From CAIMUX01 sp964473865 (GTDB lineage: Bacteria; Eisenbacteria; RBG-16-71-46; CAIMUX01): DNA of 64,000 nucleotides. The DNA lies in assembly GCA_964473865.1 (NCBI GenBank), contig CAYYQN010000001.1, positions 124,001 to 188,000 of the forward strand, given 5' to 3'. Each line of letters opens with the position of its first letter. Within the stretch, counting starts at the first letter, position 1. The translations under genes and the position numbers were made by a program. Under the pieces are notes generated by a model. That model worked only from the letters and a program-made list of their open reading frames with translations, was not told the origin of the DNA and did not search any database. This document shows, piece after piece, positions 16,128 to 25,026 of the stretch.

Positions 16128-17345
16128 ATGGACACGATGACGCTTCCCGGCACCGCGGAGGGCGCGCGCGACCTCTCCCGGCGGCTCCGCGAGCCCGACT
16201 GGTTGACAGACTGGCGCGTGCGCGCGTTCGATCTCTGGCAGGCGTCCGGGCTTCCGATCCGCGCGGGCCACCTCTGGCGTTATACCGATCCGGCCATCTT
16301 CGACCCCGCACGCGATCCGTTCGCGACGGACCCGGGGCCCCGGGAGGTCCGTGTCGAAGGCGAACCCGAGGCTTCGGGACTGATCCTGACCGACCTCGGT
16401 ACCGCGGCGCGTGAGTATCCGGATCTGGTGCGTCCAGCGCTCGGCTCGGTGGTCGGTCCTGAGTATGGTCGATTCGAGGCGCTGGCGGCAGCAGGATTCA
16501 CGGGTGGGGTGTTTCTCCGCGTGCCGAGGGGCGTCTCGGTGCCGAACCCGATCCACATCACCACCCGGTTCGACGGCGCCATCTTCCAGGCCGGCCGGCT
16601 CCTGGCCCTGGTGGAGGAAGGAGCCAGCGTGACCATCGTGGACGCGTGGGAAGGGGGTCCGGCCAAGGACGGCCGGGTCTTCAACGTCGGCGAGGTCATT
16701 GTCGGAGCCGGAGCCCGGGTGCAGGTAGTCTCCGTCCAGGAGTTCGAGCCCCAGGTACATGCCCACCTGACGCAAGTCGCGCGACTGGGACCCGGGGCCC
16801 ACTACACCCAGGTTCTGGCCTCATTCGGCGGCGCTCTCGTCAAGACGTCTGTCGGCGCCATCCTCGACGGAGAAGGCGCGGAAAGCGAGATGACCGGATT
16901 CCTCTCGGCGGTGGGACGGCAGCGCTTCGATCACCACACACTCCATCACCATGTCGGGCGCCACACCCGCAGCAATCTCGACTACAAGACGGTGCTGAAG
17001 CATCGCGCCCGCTCCGCGTATACCGGACTCATCCGCATCGAGAAGGAAGCGTCGTTTTCGGAGGCGTACCAGGAAAACCGCAATCTCCTTCTTTCCGACC
17101 GGGCCCGGGTCGACTCGATCCCGGAGCTTGAGATTCTGACCGAGGAGGTTCGTTGCACGCACGGCGCCACGGTCGGTCCGATCGATCGGGATCAGCTCTT
17201 CTATCTCATGAGCCGGGCCGTTCCGCGCGACGAGGCGGTCCGGATGGTCATCGAGGGGCACTTCGAGTCGGCGCTGAAACGCTTGCCCGAGGCGCTCCAG
17301 GAGCGGATGCGGACCTTGGTCCGCGAGCGACTTCGGGAGGCGTGA
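16128..17345 (+). CDS. sufD: SufD, Fe-S scaffold subunit
   Basis: A 405-residue protein from the ATG at 16128, two bases after the sufB stop; ATG 16134 is an alternative. It has the SufB/SufD parallel beta-helix core with FLRVPRGVSVPNPIHI and VTIVDAWEG. The conserved end contains FDHHTLHHHVGRHTRS, then CTHGATVGPIDRDQLFYLMS, where the Cys-Thr-His-Gly block is the SufD hallmark. SufD pairs with SufB and SufC to build clusters and take up iron. Confidence 0.95.
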   Translation: MDTMTLPGTAEGARDLSRRLREPDWLTDWRVRAFDLWQASGLPIRAGHLWRYTDPAIFDPARDPFATDPGPREVRVEGEPEASGLILTDLGTAAREYPDLVRPALGSVVGPEYGRFEALAAAGFTGGVFLRVPRGVSVPNPIHITTRFDGAIFQAGRLLALVEEGASVTIVDAWEGGPAKDGRVFNVGEVIVGAGARVQVVSVQEFEPQVHAHLTQVARLGPGAHYTQVLASFGGALVKTSVGAILDGEGAESEMTGFLSAVGRQRFDHHTLHHHVGRHTRSNLDYKTVLKHRARSAYTGLIRIEKEASFSEAYQENRNLLLSDRARVDSIPELEILTEEVRCTHGATVGPIDRDQLFYLMSRAVPRDEAVRMVIEGHFESALKRLPEALQERMRTLVRERLREA

Positions 17346-17392
17346 CCGGGAGCAGTACGGAAGCAGGCCGGCCTGCGGCGAGGGAGGGTACG

Positions 17393-17713
17393 ATGTCCAG
17401 GAGGTTCGTGAGGATCGGTCGGGCGAGCGGGATCCCCGAGGGCGAAGTCAGGGTCTTTGACGCCGAGGGCACGAGCGTCGCCGTTGCCAAGGTGGACGGC
17501 AAGCTGTTCGCCATTGAAGATGTGTGCACGCACGACGATGGGCCGCTGGGCGAGGGCTTTCTCGATGGTTGCGAGATCGAGTGCCCGCGCCACGGCGCCC
17601 GGTTCGATGTCCGCACCGGCGCGGTGACCCGGATGCCGGCGGCGGCGCCGGTTGCCGTCTTGGCGGTGAAGGTGGAGAATGACGATCTCCTGGTCGAGGT
17701 GGAGACGGAGTGA
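17393..17713 (+). CDS. Rieske [2Fe-2S] ferredoxin, SufE-independent Suf companion
   Basis: A 106-residue soluble protein from the ATG at 17393 (AGGGAGGG nine bases upstream). The two ligand boxes are CTH (residues ~44-46) and CPRH (~64-67), giving the C-x-H...C-x2-H pattern of non-haem Rieske ferredoxins such as NirD- or BphA3-like proteins. No membrane anchor is present. It lies between sufD and sufS, an arrangement known in actinobacterial and other suf operons. It may supply electrons for cluster assembly or act as an early target; that role is inferred. Confidence 0.93.
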   Translation: MSRRFVRIGRASGIPEGEVRVFDAEGTSVAVAKVDGKLFAIEDVCTHDDGPLGEGFLDGCEIECPRHGARFDVRTGAVTRMPAAAPVAVLAVKVENDDLLVEVETE

Positions 17714-17735
17714 TGATCGGCGTGGTGGCGGAGTC

Positions 17736-19121
17736 ATGACCGTACCCGGTCCCCAGGGCTCGACGAGACCACCCTGGCGTGGTTCGCTCGATTCGGATAG
17801 GGAAACCCGGCCCGCCGGGACCGGGGAGCCGCCTCACGCCTTCGCCTCGTCCCCTCTCTCTTCCACGCCTCCCCCTCCCGGGATTGGTTCGACCAGCCTC
17901 GCGTTCGACATCGCGACGATTCGCCGGGACTTCCCGATCCTCGCCCGGCGGGTGCATGGGCACCGGTTGGTCTATCTCGACAACGCCGCCACCACCCACA
18001 AGCCTCTTGTGGTGCTGGAGCGGTTGAACCACTTCTATCGCCAGACCAACGCCAACATCCACCGCGGGATCCACCGGCTGGCCGAGGAAGCCACGGCCCT
18101 CTATGAGGCCGTTCGGGAGCAGACCGCCCGATTCGTCGGGGCATCTGATCATCGCGGCATCGTGTTCACCAGCGGAACGACCGGAGCTCTCAACCTCCTC
18201 GCCTCATCCTGGGGCCACTGGTTGCGTCCGGGAGACGAGATCCTCCTCACTGAGATGGAGCACCATAGCAACCTGGTACCCTGGTTTCTCGTGGCCCGGG
18301 AGCGGGGAGCGCAGGTGAAACACATCCCGGTCACGGATGACGGACGGCTCGATCTCAGCCGCCTGGACGAGCTTCTCAATACGAAAACCCGGATCGTCTC
18401 CCTGACACACGTGTCGAATGTCCTCGGCACCGTCAATCCGGTCCGGACCATTGCAGACGCCGCTCACGCCGTGGGGGCCCTCGTCTCGGTGGATGCCGCC
18501 CAGAGCGCGCCACACCTGGCCCTGGATGTTCGGGCGCTGGGCTGCGACGCCTGTTCCTTTTCGGCACACAAGATGCTCGGCCCAACCGGCGTGGGGGCGC
18601 TTTGGGTACGACCCGAACTGCTTGAGCGCATGGAGCCCTACCAGGGCGGCGGTGAGATGATCCGCGAAGTGCGGATGGACGGCGCCACCTGGGCGGAGAT
18701 TCCCCATCGCTTCGAGGCGGGGACGCCGAACATCGCCGGCGTGGTCGCTTTTGGCTCGGCCCTCGACTACCTGTCGCGCCTCGGGTACGAGGCCATCGGC
18801 CGCCACGGGCAAGCGCTCACCGCCTATGCGCTCGACCGCCTCCATCACCTCGGCGGGCTGCGGATTCTCGGCCCCCTGGATCCGGCGGAACGCAGCGGAG
18901 CCATCGCCTTCGCCGACGCCCTGGTCCATCCGCACGATCTGAGCACCGTGCTTGACCAGGAGGGGATCGCGATCCGGGCGGGACATCATTGCGCGCAGCC
19001 CTTGCATCGCCGGTACGGGCTGGTGGCCTCCGCCCGGGCCAGCTTCTACATATACAATGACCGCGATGATGTCGACGCTTTGGTATCCGCCATCGAGTCG
19101 GCGAGGAGGTACTTTGGCTGA
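17736..19121 (+). CDS. sufS: SufS, cysteine desulfurase
   Basis: A 461-residue group II desulfurase from the ATG at 17736. The PLP lysine lies in SFSAHKMLGPTGVGALW and the catalytic Cys in IRAGHHCAQPL. It releases sulfur from cysteine as a persulfide that is passed to SufU. The first ~55 residues (Pro/Ser/Arg-rich) precede the normal start near FDIATIRRDFPIL and make it longer than the ~405 residues usual for the family. A downstream non-ATG start therefore remains possible. It is followed by sufU. Confidence 0.95.
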   Translation: MTVPGPQGSTRPPWRGSLDSDRETRPAGTGEPPHAFASSPLSSTPPPPGIGSTSLAFDIATIRRDFPILARRVHGHRLVYLDNAATTHKPLVVLERLNHFYRQTNANIHRGIHRLAEEATALYEAVREQTARFVGASDHRGIVFTSGTTGALNLLASSWGHWLRPGDEILLTEMEHHSNLVPWFLVARERGAQVKHIPVTDDGRLDLSRLDELLNTKTRIVSLTHVSNVLGTVNPVRTIADAAHAVGALVSVDAAQSAPHLALDVRALGCDACSFSAHKMLGPTGVGALWVRPELLERMEPYQGGGEMIREVRMDGATWAEIPHRFEAGTPNIAGVVAFGSALDYLSRLGYEAIGRHGQALTAYALDRLHHLGGLRILGPLDPAERSGAIAFADALVHPHDLSTVLDQEGIAIRAGHHCAQPLHRRYGLVASARASFYIYNDRDDVDALVSAIESARRYFG

Positions 19122-19191
19122 TCGCAACGATCGACCCGGAGGGAAGCTGGGAGGCGAGCCGGACGGGAGGGGCGCCCGTGAAGGATCGACC

Positions 19192-19668
19192 ATGCCGGAG
19201 AGCCACCGCGAAGCCGCGACGAACCGGACCGCCCCGCTGCTCGATGACCTGTACCGCGAGGTCGTGCTCGACCACTTCCGCCGGCCGCGCGGGCGCGAGC
19301 CGCTTGCCCATCCGACCCGCAGCGTGGAGGGTTTCAATCCGACGTGTGGAGACCAGATTCAACTCGCCCTCGCCGTCGACGGCCGACAGGTGACGGACCT
19401 TCAGGTCGAGTGCCGCGGTTGCTCCATCAGCGTCGCCTCCGGATCGATGATGGCGGAGATGGTTCCCGGCCACGATGTCGACGAAATCCGCCGCCTCATC
19501 GACGCCGTCAAGGGGATGATGCAGGGACGAAAAACCGATCTCGCTGTGGACCTCGGCGACGTCGAGGCGCTGGAGGGGGTGCGGAGATTCCCGGTGCGGG
19601 TCAAATGCGCGCTTCTGGCCTGGACCACCTTGGAGGAGGCGCTGCCGCGAATCGAGGAGCAAGTCTGA
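19192..19668 (+). CDS. sufU: SufU, zinc-dependent sulfur acceptor
   Basis: A 158-residue IscU-like protein from the ATG at 19192 (AAGGA seven bases upstream). The three conserved cysteines are in NPTCGDQI, CRGCSIS and RVKCALLAW. The Asp after the first Cys and the ~18-residue insertion before the third (here RRLIDAVKGMMQGRKTD) distinguish SufU from IscU. It accepts persulfide sulfur from SufS. A TTG at 19114 with AGGAGG four bases upstream is in frame and could give a 26-residue extension. The stop overlaps the sufT start (TGATG). Confidence 0.94.
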   Translation: MPESHREAATNRTAPLLDDLYREVVLDHFRRPRGREPLAHPTRSVEGFNPTCGDQIQLALAVDGRQVTDLQVECRGCSISVASGSMMAEMVPGHDVDEIRRLIDAVKGMMQGRKTDLAVDLGDVEALEGVRRFPVRVKCALLAWTTLEEALPRIEEQV

Positions 19669-19976
19669 TGATCACCCAGGAACAGGTGCTCGAGGCGCTG
19701 AAACCGGTCACCGATCCGGAGATCAACCTGTCGATCGTCGATCTCGGACTTGTCTACGGCGTGGAGGTCAAGGAAGAGGGCAGGGTCGTCCAGCTTGAGA
19801 TGACCTTGACCAGTCCGATGTGTCCCTTTGGGCCGGAGCTCCTCCAGGCGGCAACTGCCGCCGTCTCTCGCCTGCCGGGCGTGGAGAACGTGGACGTCAA
19901 GCTCGTGTGGGTGCCTCGATGGGATCCGCGCGAACATGCCTCGGAGGAGGCTCGGGCGTATCTGGGGCTGTGGTAG
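19668..19976 (+). CDS. sufT: SufT, MIP18/DUF59 Fe-S maturation factor
   Basis: A 102-residue protein with the MIP18 signature: VTDPEINLSIVDLGLVYGV and TLTSPMCPFGPELLQ, containing the conserved Cys. SufT helps mature Fe-S proteins under high demand and is the common last gene of suf operons of this type. Its ATG overlaps the sufU stop by one base. A hairpin about 35 bases after the stop probably ends the transcript. Confidence 0.94.
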   Translation: MITQEQVLEALKPVTDPEINLSIVDLGLVYGVEVKEEGRVVQLEMTLTSPMCPFGPELLQAATAAVSRLPGVENVDVKLVWVPRWDPREHASEEARAYLGLW

Positions 19977-20012
19977 TAGCGCCGGCGTCGCGCAGATCGC
20001 CGGGTCGGCATA

Positions 20013-20034
20013 CCGCTCACGGAAGGGTGAGCGG
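20013..20034 (+). terminator. Hairpin after sufT, candidate terminator
   Basis: CCGCTCAC-GGAAGG-GTGAGCGG, a perfect 8-bp stem with a six-base loop, 36 bases after the sufT stop. No U-run follows, so it may act with Rho or only protect the 3' end. The rest of 19977-20187 shows no gene. Confidence 0.5.
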
Positions 20035-20187
20035 TGAGAGCCGACGAGATCGGCGCGCCCGCCCCCCTTTCTCCTCGGCGGCCGCGAATGGACCGATCGC
20101 GGAAGAGTCGGACCGCCAGACTCCACGCAACGAGGAGCGGCGACGCAAGCGCCGCCGGCCCGAAGGGTTCGGGCGGCGATCGGCCGG

Positions 20188-20658
20188 CTAGGGTCTCTTC
20201 TGCTTCTCGGACTCGAGCACCTCGGCGACCATGGTCATGTGTCGCCTGGTCTCGTCGGCAAGATTCATCAGAATCGTTCCGACCTCAGCCGGCACCGATT
20301 CGCTCACCTTGGCGAACTGCTGTTCCAGAAGCGCGTACTCCAGGTCCTTCGCGATGGAGAGGGCCTGCACCAGGCCAAGCTCTCCCTTCGCCGCCCGAGA
20401 GATCTGCTGCTCGACGTAACCGATGGACGCCTTGATCGCCTGCGGTCTGAACTGCCTGTCGTGCAGCAACCATCTGGCCGCAACTGGGTTTGACTGAAGT
20501 TCTGATAGCCAGCGTGCATGCTTCTGCTCTTCCGCCGCCAGAAGCCGCCAGAAACCTGCATGAGCCTTGAACAGCCCGGCAAGAGCATCGTAGAGCCTTC
20601 CGATCACCAGCTCATGCCGGATCAACAGCTCCAGAGTTTCCGCGTCGCCCTCCCTCAA
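20188..20658 (-). CDS. Ferritin-like (rubrerythrin/bacterioferritin-type) protein
   Basis: A 156-residue all-helical protein starting with TTG at 20658; AGGAGGAAG six bases upstream supports this start. Candidate metal ligands are E16, E43/E44 with H47 (EEQKHARW), E107 with E112 (DLEYALLEQ) and E136 with H140 (DETRRHM), the spacing of a ferritin-like di-iron four-helix bundle. The C-terminal rubredoxin domain of rubrerythrin is absent. A role in iron handling or peroxide reduction is inferred. It is convergent with the Suf operon. Confidence 0.75.
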   Translation of the reverse strand: MREGDAETLELLIRHELVIGRLYDALAGLFKAHAGFWRLLAAEEQKHARWLSELQSNPVAARWLLHDRQFRPQAIKASIGYVEQQISRAAKGELGLVQALSIAKDLEYALLEQQFAKVSESVPAEVGTILMNLADETRRHMTMVAEVLESEKQKRP

Positions 20659-20831
20659 TCGACTTCCTCCTCTCTCGGAGTCACCTCCCGCGGCCCGGAT
20701 CGATCGCCGCAGGGCATCAGCCCGGCCGGCGTCCCGGCGCCCCCCGGTCTAGCGGCGCGTGGCGCGCCATCTGAACCAGAGCCGGCTGGTGCGCCGCCCA
20801 GTTCAATCCAGCCCGCCTTCGCCCGTTGACG

Positions 20832-21503
20832 TCACTTCGAACACGGCCCTCCTGGCTGCCCGGAGACCAACAGCATGTTGTGCTTCAACCAGCCCCAGCT
20901 TGCCGGCGGGATGAATCGCCCGCCTGGCCGCGGCCCGCGCTCGGGATCGTCCAGCTCGATGTGACGCAAGACGGAGAAGTGGACCTGGGCCGGGCCGAGC
21001 GTGTCCGCAGAGAACAGGAAGCGTTGCGGCGTGCCGAGATTGACGTAGAGCACGGTGTCGTCGCTGAAGGGCCAGGGGCCGGACAGGCCCACATCGGCGA
21101 CGGGTACATCGACTTGTCGCACTGCCCTCCTCGGCGCAGTGGAATCGGTCACCGCGGTTGCAGCCGGATACGTCATACGGACCCAGATGGTGTCAACCCG
21201 TGCATCGAGGAACATCACCTTGGCCAGGCAGAGCTCGGCCGCCAGATCATGGGCCGCCGGCATCCCCTCCCCACCCACGTCGCCCGGGCGGTAGTGGAAC
21301 TCGAACCTGGGATCGAGCTGGTCGCGATAGGCCGAGAAGTCGCGGCGTTCCGTGGCCCGGATCAGGTTCTCGATGACGTTTTCCGGAGTCGTTCTGGGCA
21401 GGTAGGGCTCACCGGCCGGTCTTGTCGTCTCTTCACTCCCACAGCCGGTCAGGCATGCCGCGATTGCCGCCAGCAGCAGGATCCCATGACCTGGAATTCT
21501 CAT
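20832..21503 (-). CDS. NTF2/SnoaL-like lipoprotein of unknown function
   Basis: A 223-residue lipoprotein. The second ATG (21503) has GAGG eight bases upstream and is preferred over the ATG at 21509. The signal peptide ends LTGC (Cys21). The mature N-terminal part, TPENVIENLIRATERRDFSAYRDQLDPRFEFHY, matches the start of NTF2-like folds. The rest has several beta strands (VDTIWVRMTY, DDTVLYVNLG, VHFSVLRHIELDD). No catalytic residues are recognisable. It follows the next gene by about 90 bases on the same strand. Confidence 0.7.
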   Translation of the reverse strand: MRIPGHGILLLAAIAACLTGCGSEETTRPAGEPYLPRTTPENVIENLIRATERRDFSAYRDQLDPRFEFHYRPGDVGGEGMPAAHDLAAELCLAKVMFLDARVDTIWVRMTYPAATAVTDSTAPRRAVRQVDVPVADVGLSGPWPFSDDTVLYVNLGTPQRFLFSADTLGPAQVHFSVLRHIELDDPERGPRPGGRFIPPASWGWLKHNMLLVSGQPGGPCSK

Positions 21504-21594
21504 GGCCATTACCTCACGCCGGCCACCTTCCGGGCGTTTCCATCGGAAGCCGCGCCGAGATCCAGACGGCGCTCCTTCTGGCGGGTCAACGCCT

Positions 21595-22296
21595 CTATGG
21601 CCCGACCCCCGGGGTCCTCGATTCTGTCGTCGGCACCACGTCCCGCAGCAGCTGGCCCGCCACGACACGATAGGCGGGCCGATAGTGCTCCCGGAACGCG
21701 ACCGAGTGGTGCACTGCAGGGTATCCTTGCGCCGCCAGCCTGGAGAAGAGCCCGGAGACGGCGGAATCGGACCAAGGCAAGGCGCGCGCGCGGGCCAGAC
21801 CGATCGCCACTTCCAAAGCGCGGCTGAGCTCTCCCCGACTCCCCTCGACCGCCGCGGTGCCGATGAATGCCTGGAGCAGGGCCTCGGAGTCTCCCCCAGC
21901 CGCCGCGAAGGGGCGCAGGTGGATCCTTACGATCCGGCCGTCCGCGCGCAGGCTATCGATCATCGGCTCCGCGGGCCCCGTCCCCATGGTGGCCAGTTCG
22001 CTTTCGAGCCAGTCGCGCACACTGGCCGCGTCGGAGATCGCATGCTCACTTCCCAGCACCGCCTGATGGAGGAGCTTGTACAAGTCAATCGGTTCCATCC
22101 GCGGGTACCGGGCGAGATGCGCCCGAATGAGAACCTCCCATTCATTCACGGGCCTTCCTCCGGAACGCGGGGTCGTAGCGAGAGCCGCAAGCGCCAGGAC
22201 GGGCAGCAGAAGGAGCAGCGGAACTGCGACCAGAGACGTCGGGCCGATGACGTGGACCGTCGGCCGACTGGCGGTGCGCCCGGTGTCAGGGTTCAT
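21595..22296 (-). CDS. Exported protein of a conserved unknown family
   Basis: A 233-residue protein from the ATG at 22296 with GAGGTGG upstream. A signal or anchor segment (SLVAVPLLLLLPVLALAALA) lies at about residues 20-40. The mature part holds blocks that look conserved: DLYKLLHQAVLGSEHAI, GRIVRIHLRPF and VHHSVAFREHYRPAYRVV. The His- and Arg-rich blocks could form an active site, but I do not recognise an enzyme family. Secretion to the periplasm is likely. Confidence 0.6.
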   Translation of the reverse strand: MNPDTGRTASRPTVHVIGPTSLVAVPLLLLLPVLALAALATTPRSGGRPVNEWEVLIRAHLARYPRMEPIDLYKLLHQAVLGSEHAISDAASVRDWLESELATMGTGPAEPMIDSLRADGRIVRIHLRPFAAAGGDSEALLQAFIGTAAVEGSRGELSRALEVAIGLARARALPWSDSAVSGLFSRLAAQGYPAVHHSVAFREHYRPAYRVVAGQLLRDVVPTTESRTPGVGP

Positions 22297-22384
22297 GCGA
22301 CCACCTCTTCCGGCCCTCGAGGCCCTTGGCCAGGCTCTCAACCGCAAGGATGCCTCCGGCCGGTCGCGTTCATCCTACCTGCCG

Positions 22385-23473
22385 TCAACGGGTCGCGCAC
22401 ATGATTTTGTACCCGGCGCCCTCCGTGACCTTTGTCACGCGGCGAAATCGCTCCGTCATGATGGACTCGTAGGGCAGTGTGCGGTTGGCCACAACCAGGA
22501 GACGACCTCCGTCGACCAGAGCTTCGGCGGCGACCCGGATGAAGCTTCGGCCAAGCTCGGGGCTCGCATCGCGTGCGTCGTGAAAGGGAGGGTTGGCAAC
22601 CACGCAGTCATACCCGCCGCGCAGCAACCCGCGCGTGACGTCGTGCCAGTGAAAGCCGACCTCGACCCGAGCGCCGTCGAGGTTGGCCCGGGCCGCTTCC
22701 AGCGCATGCCAGTCCGCCTCGTAGAGATCAAGTGCGGTCAGATCCGCTTCCGACCGAAGCATCTCGATCGCGAGATAGCCCCACCCGGTCCCCAGCTCGG
22801 CGACCCGGCCCTGAACCTCGCCGGCCAGATGCTGAGCCAGGAGCGCGGATCCGGGGTCGATGCGGTTCCAGGCGAAGCAACCGGGTGCGGTCCAGTATGG
22901 ATGTCCGTCGCACTGCTGTAGCGCGGCAGCCTCACCCCAGGCATCGAGCGGCGCGGCAACGCGGCACGCCTCGGCAGCGAGCCAGAAGACACGAGCCTTG
23001 TGCTTGACGATGGCGTTGGTCGCTCCAATCTCCCGCGCATGGGTGGCCGGTCCAAACCGGTTCTCGCCGGCCACGACCAGAGTGCCACCGCCGGCCAGAC
23101 ATCGTACGCCGCGAGCCATCGTCGCCCGATTCACGGCGCGGTTGCGGCCGAGCCGGACCAGCGCTACCGAGAACCCGCGGTGGCCCTCCTCCGGCACTGG
23201 CTGAGTGGGAAGCCCGGCGGCGACCAGACGGTCATACGCGGGCCGCCAAGGCTGGATGCAGATCGGCGCCCGCCAGCGGGCCAGGACCGGAGCCACGTCT
23301 GCGTCGAAGATGATCGCGCGGGCTCCCGGCGCGACCGCCCCGGAGGCAAAGGCCAGGTCCAGGATCGCGAATGCGGCTTCAGTCGTCATGACGCGTGGTC
23401 CCCGAACGGTCGAGACCCGGCGCGGCCCGAGACAGACTCGGCCGGGGAGCAGCTCTTCGTCGCCCTTGGACAA
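22385..23473 (-). CDS. RsmC/RlmG-like SAM-dependent methyltransferase
   Basis: Up to 362 residues. The C-terminal half is a class I methyltransferase: VAELGTGWGYLAIEML (SAM-binding), then ALDLYEADW and the N6/N2-type catalytic motif NPPFHD. The N-terminal half is a degenerate methyltransferase-like domain (IIFDADVAPVLARW, then TLVVAGENRFG), the two-domain layout of RsmC and RlmG, which methylate guanine N2 in rRNA. The start is uncertain: TTG at 23473 lies 11 bases after the S1 gene's stop without a clear ribosome site, while ATG at 23389 would give 334 residues. It probably shares a transcript with the S1 gene, linking it to the ribosome. Confidence 0.8.
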   Translation of the reverse strand: MSKGDEELLPGRVCLGPRRVSTVRGPRVMTTEAAFAILDLAFASGAVAPGARAIIFDADVAPVLARWRAPICIQPWRPAYDRLVAAGLPTQPVPEEGHRGFSVALVRLGRNRAVNRATMARGVRCLAGGGTLVVAGENRFGPATHAREIGATNAIVKHKARVFWLAAEACRVAAPLDAWGEAAALQQCDGHPYWTAPGCFAWNRIDPGSALLAQHLAGEVQGRVAELGTGWGYLAIEMLRSEADLTALDLYEADWHALEAARANLDGARVEVGFHWHDVTRGLLRGGYDCVVANPPFHDARDASPELGRSFIRVAAEALVDGGRLLVVANRTLPYESIMTERFRRVTKVTEGAGYKIMCATR

Positions 23474-23484
23474 TGAGCCCGGCG

Positions 23485-25026
23485 TTACCCGTTCGCTTTC
23501 TTCCCGGGGCCGTCCATGGCCCGGCGCAGGGCCTCTTCCATCGCCGTCGCGGGACCCCGCTTCGGGCCGTCCCCGGTCTGGGCCTGGTACGCCTTGAAGG
23601 CTTCCTCGGCCGAGCGGTCTTGAAGCTTGGTCATGCTGGCCTTGATGCGACCCTCGCCATCGACCTCGATGACCTCGAGTCGGATCTGGTCTCCGATGCG
23701 GAAGCGCTTCGACAGGTCCATGCCGCGCCGCTCGCCCGTTTCTTCGTGAGGGATCAACGCGCGGGCCCGGTGGCCATAGACCGGCAGATCCGCAAACAGA
23801 CCGAAGGGCTTGATGCCGGCAACCCAGCCGTCAACGATGTCGCCGACGGTCGGAGTTCTGGGCTGGCCAACCCCGGCATTCCCGACCGCGGCCGATTCGC
23901 CTTCCGCAGTCACCCCATCGGCTGCGAGGACATCCTTGATGGACAGGGAGATCCGCTTGCGCTCCGCGTCGATGGAGAGGACGATGGCCTCCACCTGCTG
24001 TCCCTGGGCCAGCTTGTCTCTCGGGTGTGCAACCGGCCGGATGTCCACCTCGGAGACATGCACCAGACCGTCGATCCCCGGAGCCAACGTCACGAAGGCA
24101 CCGAACTCGGCCAGGCGCACAACGGTGCCTCTCACACGCCGCCCCACCCAGAAGGACTCCGCCACTTCCGCCCACGGGTCGGGCTGGGCGGCCTTGATCG
24201 AGAGCGATATCTTCGGCCTTCCGCCTTCCTGCTCCTTGACAGAAAGGACCTTCACGCGCACCTGTTGTCCAACGCTCAGCACGTCGGCCGGATTGTCTGT
24301 CCTCCCATAGCGGATCTCCGAGACATGTACAAGCCCGTCGACTCCACCGAGATTGACAAATGCGCCAAAGGGCTCGAGCCGGGCCACGGTCCCATCCAGC
24401 TCTGCTCCCTCGCGGAGCCCCGCCAGGAACTCGCGCGCCTTTGTTTCTTCCTCGCGGCGGAGCAACGCCTTACGGGAGACCACGAGTCGCCGGCCGTTCT
24501 CGGCCACCTCGGTGACGAGAAACTCCAGCGTGCGTCCGACATGAATCGACGGGTCCGGACAGAATCCGGCATCAATCTGGGAAACCGGACAGAACGCCCT
24601 CAGGCCGGCGATCTCGATCTCCAGGCCTCCGGAGTTGATCCCGGTGACGCGACCGCTGACCGGCATCCCGGACAGGCGAGCATCGGTCACCTGTGAGAGA
24701 GCCACGGCCGGATCCGCCTTGACCGACGGAGCCAGCGTCAGTTGACCCTTCGTGTCGATCACGTACAACTCCAGCTCGTCCCCGATGTGCAGCTCTCGAT
24801 CTCCGGTGGCCTCGCTGTACGCGCGGAGATCCATCGCCCCCTCGCTTCGACCCCCGAAGTCGATGAAACAGGTATCTTCCGTGATTTGGATGACCCGGCC
24901 CCGGACCCGGGAGCCGACGGCCGGCGGCTCAGCTCCCCGACCGGACTCAAACTCCCGGAGCGCGCGCGCGAATTCGCTGTCGATTGCCTTCTCTTCATCC
25001 GGCCCATCAGGGACATCGTGGTTCAT
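23485..25026 (-). CDS. S1-domain RNA-binding protein (ribosomal protein S1-like)
   Basis: A 513-residue protein from the ATG at 25026 (GGAG nine bases upstream). Five S1 OB-folds are visible, at about residues 37-100, 120-190, 205-275, 292-363 and 390-465. The third and fourth are the best matches, each with FGAFVxL and GLVHVSE motifs. Classical E. coli S1 has six domains; shorter forms are common elsewhere. It should bind mRNA on the 30S subunit or act in RNA turnover. The frame remains open upstream of 25026, but that part is low-complexity and has no good start. It may be the main rpsA of the genome or a paralogue. Confidence 0.87.
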   Translation of the reverse strand: MNHDVPDGPDEEKAIDSEFARALREFESGRGAEPPAVGSRVRGRVIQITEDTCFIDFGGRSEGAMDLRAYSEATGDRELHIGDELELYVIDTKGQLTLAPSVKADPAVALSQVTDARLSGMPVSGRVTGINSGGLEIEIAGLRAFCPVSQIDAGFCPDPSIHVGRTLEFLVTEVAENGRRLVVSRKALLRREEETKAREFLAGLREGAELDGTVARLEPFGAFVNLGGVDGLVHVSEIRYGRTDNPADVLSVGQQVRVKVLSVKEQEGGRPKISLSIKAAQPDPWAEVAESFWVGRRVRGTVVRLAEFGAFVTLAPGIDGLVHVSEVDIRPVAHPRDKLAQGQQVEAIVLSIDAERKRISLSIKDVLAADGVTAEGESAAVGNAGVGQPRTPTVGDIVDGWVAGIKPFGLFADLPVYGHRARALIPHEETGERRGMDLSKRFRIGDQIRLEVIEVDGEGRIKASMTKLQDRSAEEAFKAYQAQTGDGPKRGPATAMEEALRRAMDGPGKKANG

